Source: Thoreauomyces humboldtii (taxonomy: Eukaryota > Chytridiomycota > Chytridiomycetes > Spizellomycetales > Powellomycetaceae). Taken from it: a stretch of DNA of 15,360 bases. Location of the stretch: the NCBI GenBank assembly GCA_027596035.1, contig JADGJA010000549.1, positions 1 through 15,360 of the forward strand. The letters are read 5' to 3'. Below are positions 1 through 7,206 of this stretch, piece after piece. The notes below the pieces were generated by a model that was not told the DNA's origin, searched no databases, and was given only the letters and a program-made list of their open reading frames with translations. The translations under genes and the position numbers were made by a program. The stretch's first letter is position 1; the number at the start of each line of letters is the position of its first letter.

Positions 1-2
1 CA

Positions 3-2312
3 ACATCAGCAACAACTGCAACAGATTCATTTCTTGCAACATCACCATCTACAGCATCCACAGCAGCAGCAGCAACAACAAAAGCAGCACCACCAGCAGC
101 AGCAGTAGCAACGTCTTCCGTGGAGACTCCTTCCATCTCGGCTCCCGTCGAGGTCCTCCCGACTCCCATCGTCAGGCCGCTGTCTCCCGTCAAGGTCGAG
201 GTCGCTCCCACGGAAAAGCCCGAGGTTCCTCCTCTTGCTCTTGCCGCCGAGGTGAACACCGATTCCCCTGCTCCAAAGGCCGTCGGAAAGCCCGCTTCCA
301 CCGACGCAAAGGCGTCGACCGCGGAAAGGAAGCCTTTGTCCGCTCACGCGCAATCCCACAGTGCTCGGAACGTTTCCGGTGGAGCCAGTCGGCCAACGTC
401 AGCCTCCCTGCAGAAGCAACGTGTCTCTTCCGCGTCTCCCCGTCCGGGAACCGCTTCTTCGTCTTCCTCTGCGTCGTCCTCCTCAAAGTTGGCGGTGCCA
501 GCTGTTCGCAAAGGACGCTCCACGTCGCCCAAAGGGGGCGCCGCAGTCTTGAGAACCACCGCACCTCGAAAGCCCTTGGCCACGACCTCAACGTCTTCGG
601 TTTTCCCACGGAAGCCTCTCAGCTCTGCCGTCGAGCGGCACAGGTCGGCTGACAGTCGCGGGACCGTCGAAGCTTCGAGCGTGACTGTGCTGGCAAAGAC
701 CGACGCCGCAAAGGCGCCCAAACCACAGGTCCCCAAGCCCGTCGAACCCTCTACGCTCAAGACTCGTGTTACGACGACGTTGGCTGAGCGCACAAAGGCC
801 GCTCACGACAGGGTGGCCCTGAAAAGGGCGGCCGAGGCGGACGCTCTCGCTATGAAGAAGCCCGTCGCTAGTCCCGAGCGCAAGATCTCCTCATCCGGAT
901 CCGGATCTGCTACCGGCTCTGCACCTGCACGATCAGGCTCGACGTCGGCTCGCGCCAAGTCGCCAGTGCCTGTTCCCGCGTCGCGCCTCCACCTAAGGAA
1001 GCCGCTCGTTCCCGTCTCGGCACCCGGTGCCCCTCCCAAGAAACCCCCTGTCGCGACCAGCTCCACCGCATCTCCGCGGGTTCCCGGTTCTGCTCCGACC
1101 ACCGTGCAAGCCAAGCCAAAGAGCGATGTCAGCATCGCAGACGTCGAGAAGCAGCTGACGGTCGCTCAGACGGCCAACCACGACCTCATAGTGAAACACA
1201 CAGCCGAGATCCTATCGCTCAAGAATGAACACGCTCAACACACAGCCGAACGTGCGGCCCGTCTCGCCGAACAAAAGCTCACCATCGCCGACCTCACGGA
1301 GAAGACGGCGCGCCTGACCGAACTCGAGGAACAGAACGAGCAGTACAAGGCCACCATCCGCGGCCTCGAGATGGACGTCATCACCAACAAGTCCGTCCAG
1401 ACAGCCGAGATCAGAAGTCGCGAGGCCTTGCTCGAGGAAGTCGCGGCTCTGAAGGAACAGCTCGCTTCGCTCCGTGCCGAGAACGAACGACTCAACGACC
1501 TTCGCCAGGACGACGATGTCGTGGTAGTGGTCGCTGAAACCACCCCGCCTCCTCGATCCCCGACTCCCGCGCAGCTCGAGGAGCTCGAAGAACTGAGAGC
1601 GGAGAACAAACGCCTCCTCCTTGAGCAGGAGAAGAGCGACATCGTCGTCGTGTCCCGCGATATTCCTCGTACCGACCCCGAAGCCGAGGCCCGACTAGTT
1701 AGGAAACTCGAGGAGGCGAGGCGAAGGGAGGAGAACCTTTTGTCGCAAGTCCAGAACGCGGAAATGTCCCAGGTCGCTCTCGCCGGTCAACTCGCCGTCA
1801 GGGAGAACAGGCAGAACGCCCTCGAGGCCAAGATCCTGGAGATCGACGGAAAGGCGAGGAAGCTCCTGGGCGCCTTGACCAAGAGTCAGGAGAAGTGCAG
1901 GAGACAGTCGGACGAACTGAAGACAGCACGGGCCGCCGCCGGTATCATCAGTCCTGCTGCGGAACCAGACAACAAGCTTGCGGAGGACTCCTCCTCCTCA
2001 TCCCCGCTTCCCTCCCTTCCTTCGTCTCCGCTTAGGGACATCAAGGCGAGGATGGTCAACGTTGTCCCGGCAGCTCTCCCGATCACCGAGACCACCACCA
2101 CGCGACGACACTCCGATGATAACATCGTCTCCCCCGTGTCTCCATCCTCGGACTCGGAGAACTCGAAAACGACGGTCTCACCGGCGAGGCTTGAGGCTAG
2201 ATTGGACAGGTTCGCCATGCGCGTCGTGTCCGAGAGTCTTGCCGACGCCATGGACGTCCTGGAGGTCGAGCGACGCGCGAAGAGGGATACTCAAAGGAGC
2301 GTTGTCGCATAA
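3..2312 (+). CDS. Large coiled-coil protein with basic Ser/Pro/Ala-rich N-terminal region (5' partial)
   Basis: The frame is open from the left edge, so the true start lies outside the window; the first 769 visible codons end in TAA at 2310-2312. There is no ATG near the left end; the GTG at 120 is not a credible eukaryotic start. Visible residues 1-375 are low complexity, rich in Ala, Ser, Pro, Lys and Thr, with many basic KP-type clusters, and look disordered. From about nt 1131 to 1950 come long charged heptad stretches typical of coiled coils, broken once near nt 1500-1565 by an Asp/Val/Pro-rich linker. The tail is Ser/Thr-rich, with a final short helix-like segment. No intron is needed. 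No catalytic domain is seen. A cytoskeletal or scaffold role is possible from this architecture (basic disordered head plus coiled coil) but is inference only. It is convergent with prefoldin 6. Confidence 0.82.
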   Translation, partial: TSATTATDSFLATSPSTASTAAAATTKAAPPAAAVATSSVETPSISAPVEVLPTPIVRPLSPVKVEVAPTEKPEVPPLALAAEVNTDSPAPKAVGKPASTDAKASTAERKPLSAHAQSHSARNVSGGASRPTSASLQKQRVSSASPRPGTASSSSSASSSSKLAVPAVRKGRSTSPKGGAAVLRTTAPRKPLATTSTSSVFPRKPLSSAVERHRSADSRGTVEASSVTVLAKTDAAKAPKPQVPKPVEPSTLKTRVTTTLAERTKAAHDRVALKRAAEADALAMKKPVASPERKISSSGSGSATGSAPARSGSTSARAKSPVPVPASRLHLRKPLVPVSAPGAPPKKPPVATSSTASPRVPGSAPTTVQAKPKSDVSIADVEKQLTVAQTANHDLIVKHTAEILSLKNEHAQHTAERAARLAEQKLTIADLTEKTARLTELEEQNEQYKATIRGLEMDVITNKSVQTAEIRSREALLEEVAALKEQLASLRAENERLNDLRQDDDVVVVVAETTPPPRSPTPAQLEELEELRAENKRLLLEQEKSDIVVVSRDIPRTDPEAEARLVRKLEEARRREENLLSQVQNAEMSQVALAGQLAVRENRQNALEAKILEIDGKARKLLGALTKSQEKCRRQSDELKTARAAAGIISPAAEPDNKLAEDSSSSSPLPSLPSSPLRDIKARMVNVVPAALPITETTTTRRHSDDNIVSPVSPSSDSENSKTTVSPARLEARLDRFAMRVVSESLADAMDVLEVERRAKRDTQRSVVA
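51..107 (+). repeat. CAG/CAA-type trinucleotide-rich tract
   Basis: Imperfect CAG/CAA/CAC repeats. In the open coding frame they are read as GCA/ACA/CCA, giving an Ala/Thr/Pro-rich run rather than polyglutamine. The tract belongs to the disordered part of the coiled-coil protein. Confidence 0.8.
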
Positions 2313-2969
2313 ACGTCCAGCTCCTCGTCCTTGTCACTTTTCCGGTCCTGCCTCCCAAACCGGACTCCACTTTCGCGTCTTTTCAGTTTACCGTTTTCTT
2401 TCCCTTCCTAACCCGTATACCTTGGTAGAGACTACAACAACCCTGCAAGTATACTGTAGCTCTTCCAACCCCCCATGTCTCATGCCCTTCTTTTTCTTCA
2501 CCTTGTTTTTTTTTCCTATTCGCACCCCCTTCTTCCGTCCCATGTGTTATGTACCTCTCCCGCTTTTTTCTTGTGTTGCCCGCTGTTCCAGTAGAGAAAC
2601 ATGAAGACCTCATAAAGTTTTCGTTGCTCCGTCGTGATGGATTATGGTGCGAGTCGAAAAAAAACTATGTACATTTTTTTGAAAAACGAGCAAGAACGCG
2701 GCGGCGCTGGAGATCGGGATGCAGAGACAAACCCGACTCCCCGGTGGTGGTCGTCGAACCCGTATCGACGAAGAAACGAACATCGGGGAAGACGTCCACG
2801 GAGGCGATGAGGGACACCGCGAGCTTGCGGTCCTCGTCTTCGCCGGTGCCCCGATACAACACTTTGACTTTCACTGGCCGTTTTCGTTTGCAAGTGACAC
2901 GGAATCGGGATATCGAGGATTGGGAAGGTCTCGGGAGAAGATACGGATGGAGCAGAACACGAGAGCCGT
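2313..2969. other. Convergent 3' region between coiled-coil gene and prefoldin 6
   Basis: Stretch without an assigned gene. The left half (2313-2640) is T/C-rich with poly-T runs and fits a 3' UTR of the plus-strand gene; an ATAAAG-like element lies near 2611. The right half (about 2670-2900) is G/C-rich at one codon position and stays open on both strands in frames that share the wobble base. I recognise no protein in either frame, so it is left unassigned. Confidence 0.5.
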
Positions 2970-3760
2970 TCAAGCTTCCATCTGCTGCTGGTAAGCCTGC
3001 TGCAACCGCATGCACTAGAAAACCCCCAAAAAAAAGATCAGCACGCAAGGAGGCCCGCGGACAACAAGTCCGAATCACAGAAGAAGTATTCGTGACGCTT
3101 TTGTTTTCCCCTTGCTCACCTCCTCCTTCTTGGCGTCCTGCTTCGCGTCCAGATCCTTGATCTGTCCCTCCAATCGCTTACTGACAGGAGCAAAAAACAG
3201 AAAAGCAGGGTAGTCGGTCGATCAGCAATCCGTTGCCATCCCATCCCATCTCCATTTCATCATCCCCCATCCCCCATCACAGTTTCCGTACATCTCACTC
3301 GAGATGAACTCGATGCGCTTCTTGACGTTGACCGTGGCTTCCGACGTGTCCTGCTTCACCAACGCCGGACCGATGAGCTTGTAGACTGTCGCGTCGGGTT
3401 TCAAGAGTTCGAATTCCTGGCGGGGGGAACGAAGGAGTTCTTTAAGCTGCCTCGTTCGAACGGGGTACGGGGCGTCTTTTGGAACGAGTGGGGAAAGTAA
3501 TGCTTTTACCTTTGCGACCATCTCATTCTCCTTCAATTGGGATTCGAGCTGCGCTCGTGATTGGATGACTTTGGAGAACTCTGGGCGTGAAGAGACAGAG
3601 AGAGAGAGAGAAAGACAGGGTTAGCGTCCTTCGTCTGTTCTTGTTCAGGAAAGGGGACAAGGACTCTATAGAAATAGAGTGATCTTTGGGCGAGTAGGGA
3701 AATACCTTTTTGCAGGTTTTGGAACGCTGCCATCTCCTTCTCGAGCTGTGCTGATGCCAT
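2970..3760 (-). CDS. YKE2: Prefoldin subunit 6 (KE2/Yke2 family)
   Basis: Five exons: 3760-3706, 3580-3510, 3416-3292, 3180-3120 and 3014-2970, joined by GT-AG introns of 125, 93, 111 and 105 bp, giving 118 aa (human PFDN6 is about 129, yeast Yke2 about 114). Prefoldin is a jellyfish-shaped hexamer that captures unfolded actin and tubulin and passes them to the CCT chaperonin in the cytosol; subunit 6 is a beta-type subunit. Seen in sequence: N-terminal helix with FQNLQKEFSKVI, then QLESQLKENEMV, the beta-hairpin segment VYKLIGPALVKQD, and the C-terminal helix EFISSEIKRLEGQIKDLD, all matching the PFDN6 pattern in order. The frame is kept across every junction. The start ATG begins the first helix as in relatives. 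TBCA lies upstream on the same strand. Confidence 0.93.
3597..3610 (+). repeat. (AG)7 microsatellite in prefoldin 6 intron 1
   Basis: On the coding (minus) strand this is a CT repeat lying just upstream of the acceptor CACGCCCAG at 3581-3589, where it probably serves as the polypyrimidine tract. Confidence 0.8.
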
Positions 3761-4284
3761 GGTGGGAGGATAGTCTGTTGGTGGGAGCCGGTGGGTTGTG
3801 GAGATGGACGTGCGGAGAGATCAGTTGGTACGTGGTCGACGACGATCTGGTCAAGAAGCATGCGCTGTCCAAATTGCCGCCTTCCCGTACACTGCATACA
3901 GAACCCAGAAAGATGGCTCGAACGACCGACAAGAAGGTTGATGACCAACTCACCTAGATCATATACTGGATCTGCTCGACGGTTTCAAGCTTGGCGCCTC
4001 TTGCGGACGAATGCGTAAGGCGGAAGGAGTCAGCGCCGCATCCGCCGTGAGCGCAAGCCGCCTTGCTAATAAGACGAAACATCTTGCTTACTGGCAGGCT
4101 CGATTTATTTTCCTCATCTACTGCTTCGTAAAGAGAGCGCTCGCTCGAACCGCTTCTGTTGAACGCACGTACAACCCATGGGGTTGGCAACATCCCGCGC
4201 ACCAAAACAGACTCCTCCTTCGTGATATGATCCGAAAGGCGGAAGCGGACAGTGTAGTCCCGAATTCCCCATCTTCCACCTGCT
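3761..4284. promoter_or_regulatory. TBCA 3' UTR and prefoldin 6 upstream region
   Basis: No gene is seen here. On the minus strand it should hold the 3' UTR of TBCA, with an AATAAA at 4109-4104, followed by the promoter and leader of prefoldin 6. A possible leader intron of 62 bp (donor GTGAGT at 3953, acceptor TATGCAG ending at 3892) is described in the findings. Confidence 0.5.
4104..4109 (-). other. Candidate polyadenylation signal AATAAA for TBCA
   Basis: Exact AATAAA on the minus strand, about 175 nt downstream of the TBCA stop codon. Fungal poly(A) signals are degenerate, so this is suggestive only. Confidence 0.45.
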
Positions 4285-4819
4285 TCAAGCAGTCCCCGTC
4301 GTGGTCTCCTGCAGAAGTTGCCGCGCAGCAACGATCTCCTCTGACGCAGCAGCCTCAGGACTCGCATCCTTCTGAAAGTGATCCCCGTCCAAGGGATCAG
4401 CCAATCCCTCCCCCCACGCAGAAGAAACCACCTGCCAAGAATCTCTTACCAGGAAACTGTCCAGCAGATCCTTGAGATCCCTCTGGGCCGCCGCGAGTCT
4501 CTTCTTCCCGTCCGGCATCATCTGGTGGGTTTCCTCCAAGACCTCCTTCTGCTTCCTGACGTCGTGCTCGTCCGCTCCCGATGACACGAGCTTGTCGATC
4601 CGTTCCTGCTGTTGAGCGGCTTCGGTGTCGTAGTAGGAGAGGTCTTTGCCGATTCTGTCAAATAGGGGCGTACGTTAAAAGATGTCCCGTCGGAGTGCTT
4701 TGCGAATGGACTTTTCTCCCGATGCAAGGAGGAGCTTGGGATAAAAAAAAAGATTACCTCTTGACTGCTCCAGTCTGTGCCTTGAGCTTCTTGAGGAACT
4801 CTGGCGTTGGTTGTGACAT
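4285..4819 (-). CDS. TBCA: Tubulin-specific chaperone A (tubulin-folding cofactor A)
   Basis: Three exons: 4819-4758, 4654-4450 and 4371-4285, with introns of 103 and 78 bp, giving 117 aa (human TBCA is 108, yeast Rbl2 106). Cofactor A binds beta-tubulin released from the CCT chaperonin and keeps it from aggregating or from being toxic before heterodimer assembly. Family marks: FLKKLKAQTGAVKR near the N-terminus (human has IKIKTGVVKR), DLSYYDTEAAQQQERIDKL in helix 1, KQKEVLEETHQMMPDGKKRL in helix 2 (human QAEILQESRMMIPDCQRRL), and EEIVAARQLLQE in helix 3. The fold is a three-helix bundle. The first ATG is used; it gives the usual short N-terminus. It is divergent from SNU23 across 214 bp and co-directional with prefoldin 6. 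Confidence 0.94.
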
Positions 4820-5033
4820 GTTTCCTTTGGACGGGATGTCGCGGATGGCCTGCCTCCCTCCTCCCGTTCGAACGACCGCAGTTTGCCGGGGGGCCACGAG
4901 TCCGAGACGCTGGACAAGACTGAGGAAGGATCATCGTCACAGCCACCCTGCCTTTCCCCTTATTCATTCCAGTTCCCTGACCTCACCAACATTCCTTCGA
5001 CGACTTCAAAACACTCACAGCAACGAGACCGAG
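4820..5033. promoter_or_regulatory. Divergent promoter region of TBCA (-) and SNU23 (+)
   Basis: The start codons of two divergent genes are 214 bp apart, so both promoters and leaders must fit here or share elements. The half next to SNU23 is pyrimidine-rich, as in many fungal leaders. No clear TATA box is seen. Confidence 0.7.
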
Positions 5034-6040
5034 ATGGCAGACAAGAAGACGGGAGTGTACGGAAACACGCCAGGCGACACCGGGTTCCGTCGAAAGTGGG
5101 ATCTAGACGAGTTCGCCAAACGCGCCGAGGAGAGGGACAGGAACGGTGGAAAGCTCGAGAAACCAGACCGACGGAAGAGAGGTATATTCCATGAAAACAC
5201 AACACACCTCCTATGTCTCGCGTTCATCGTTCAGGAAGGGGGAGGGGGGGGGCCTCATCTGACTCTGTTCCTCCTGGTGTTGTGTCCGCCAGATGAAGAA
5301 GGGGAACCGGTGGAGGAAGAGCTCCTTCAGGCTCGAAACTCGGCAGTCGACCTCACGTACAACCTCAACAAGACGCAGATCGTCCAGAGCAACGACAATC
5401 AGCAACCGGGATTCTATTGCAAGGAATGTGACTGCACGTTGAAGGACAGCGTCAGCTATCTCGATCATATCAATGGAGCACGACGTGAGTTTTTATCATC
5501 CAGGAACGATGACGAACATCTTCCTGGACCCAAAAAGTTCGTGATGTGGTCTGATGATGCTGATCCCTTGTCTTGACGAAATAGATCAAAAGAACCTCGG
5601 AATGTCGATGAAGGTGGAACGAAGTAGCGTGGATCAGGTTCGGGCTCGGTTGGCCAACCTGAAGCGGAAGACAGACGTGGTCGAACTCGGTACTGCCCCG
5701 ACGGTCTCCACTTCCTCTTCTTCCTTCGCATTTGCTGACACCGGAAGCTTGCTTTTCACAGACTTTGACGCGCGGGTGGAGAAGGCGAAAGCGGAGGAGG
5801 AGGAGGAGAAGCGAGCGAAACGGAGGGAGAAGAAGGAAAAGAAGAGGAAACATCAACACAAGGAACGACCGACCGAGGAGGAAGGCGACGACACGCCCGT
5901 GTATGTGACGGAGGAGACGGACATGGCGACTCTGATGGGGTTCGGGTGAGTTCCCAAGTCTTGGTCATGGTTGTCTGTCTGTCACAATATGCTGATACTT
6001 GCTTCGTCATAGGGGTTTCGGAAGTGGGAAGAAGAAGTAA
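5034..6040 (+). CDS. SNU23: U4/U6.U5 tri-snRNP zinc-finger protein Snu23 (ZMAT2 family)
   Basis: Five exons: 5034-5181, 5293-5484, 5585-5689, 5762-5945 and 6013-6040, with introns of 111, 100, 72 and 67 bp, giving 218 aa (human ZMAT2 is 199). Snu23 sits in the spliceosomal tri-snRNP and B complex near the U6 ACAGA/5' splice site helix. Seen: GFRRKWDLDEFAKRAEER at the N-terminus; a matrin-type C2H2 finger with Cys92, Cys95, His108 and His114, the last histidine codon being split by intron 2; then QKNLGMSMKVERSSVDQV directly after the finger, a hallmark of the family; a Lys/Glu-rich helix; and the C-terminal MGFGGFGSGKKK, like ZMAT2. Extra residues near the N-terminus and before the finger account for most of the added length. 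It is convergent with MBF1. Confidence 0.95.
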
Positions 6041-6305
6041 CAGTAGACCCATATATGCATAATTGAGGACACGGGTGTTTCACGCCCGCGATATCGCAAG
6101 TCATACGGCTTCCAGGTGAAAGCCATTCGCTGAATAGAGAACGTAGAGAACCCAGACACGGATACATATGCATTGTAACGGTAATGGGGAAAGGAAACCA
6201 CTCCTAGCGCTAAGCTCAAGCAGCTGCTGGAGGTGGTGACCCGAGCCCAGATGTCATAGTGAACTATGGGGGAGAGAGGTGGGTGGATGGAGAGAAAGGT
6301 CTGTT

Positions 6306-6939
6306 CTACTTCTTGTCACCACCACGACCAGCTACGGCAACGAAACACTGTCAGCAACCCGTAGCTCATCCTCCGGCGGCCGGACGAAAGGGAAGGAGAA
6401 AGGGACTCACCCAGCGGCTGACCGATGTCCTTTCCACGGAGCTTCACGCCCAGCACGCGCTCCATCTTCGCGAGGAGCTGCTGGTTGGGGTTGGCGGCAC
6501 GACTGCTCTCGTACTCTGCGATGACCTGGGGCTTCTCGTTGATCTTCGTCGCGAGATCCTTTTGCGTAAGTCCCTTTGCTTGACGAGCTTTGGAGATGGT
6601 CTGAGCGAGTCCGAGGGATACACGTTCCACGGTAAAGTCCTGCAGGAAAAAGGAGAGAGAGAGAGAGAGAGAGAGAGACGCGAGTTTCAGCATCCAAACA
6701 GAGATCGAGGGGATGAGCCGACCCAGGATCCCGGGTTTCTCTACCTCGGTCTCCTGATCGATCTTGAACGCCTTTCCGGCGTCGATTCCGACGTGGTTCT
6801 GGTTGATGGCCGACTTCTTTTCGGAGCTGACTGTTCCGCCGGTTCGGAGGGCGCTGTTGATGGCGGAGGAGGTCTTTGCGGCCTTTGTGGTCTCAGGACG
6901 CTTGCGGATGACGGTCACGTTGTCCCAGGAGTCGCTCAT
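6306..6939 (-). CDS. MBF1: Multiprotein-bridging factor 1 (EDF1 homologue)
   Basis: Three exons: 6939-6745, 6639-6411 and 6331-6306, with introns of 105 and 79 bp, giving 149 aa, the usual size. Mbf1 bridges bZIP activators to TATA-binding protein and also acts at collided ribosomes to prevent frameshifting. Residues 1-75 form the MBF1 N-terminal domain (starts MSDSWDNVTVIRKR). Residues 80-137 are a Cro/C1-type helix-turn-helix, with the nearly invariant GLTQKDLATKINEKPQVI at 88-105 and KLRGKDIG at 131-138. For exon 3, the acceptor at TTGCCGTAG gives a short tail AGRGGDKK; an acceptor 14 bases earlier (TGACAG) would give a different end, and I prefer the one with the Gly/Lys tail. It is head-to-tail with FCP1, 267 bp downstream of its stop. 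Confidence 0.95.
6653..6678 (+). repeat. (GA)13 microsatellite in MBF1 intron 1
   Basis: Perfect 26-bp GA repeat. On the coding strand it is (TC)13, placed shortly before the acceptor TTTTTCCTGCAG, so it likely serves as the polypyrimidine tract. Confidence 0.9.
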
Positions 6940-7206
6940 TGTCGGAGTAGTGGTTGAAGAGTTGGAGGAAGCCGGCTGTGGGAAAGTGCGGTTTGTGCGG
7001 TGGGAAGCTGGGGGGCAAGTCGGGTAAGCAACGATCGCCCGGTTCGCCAGGAAATTGTCAAGCAGACATGCCCACCGTGTTAGTGATCGTACCTCGATGC
7101 TTTTGCGAAGGAAGGGACGTAGATTGTGCGTTGTCTGGTTGTCTAGAGATCAGTTGCAGCAGTGCAGGCAGGGTGGAGAAGGGAGGGAGAGAGCGCTCCC
7201 CATCCC

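Noticed and set aside
1235..1642. Minus-strand serine-rich open frames inside the coiled-coil gene
   Set aside because: Shadow frames caused by the strong codon bias of the plus-strand gene (Ser/Arg runs opposite Glu/Ala/Leu codons).
3954..4367. 137-codon minus-strand open frame ending in LETVEQIQYMI
   Set aside because: The end looks protein-like, but the frame overlaps TBCA exon 3 and its 3' UTR, has no recognisable domain, and its stop sits on a likely leader donor of prefoldin 6.
4581..5576. 331-codon plus-strand open frame
   Set aside because: It reads through the TBCA antisense region and through introns 1 and 2 of SNU23; only its middle part (from 5034) follows the real frame.
6317..6345. 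Alternative MBF1 acceptor TGACAG giving a tail starting VFRCRSW
   Set aside because: The acceptor at TTGCCGTAG gives a short Gly/Lys tail more like other Mbf1 proteins; the other is possible but less likely.
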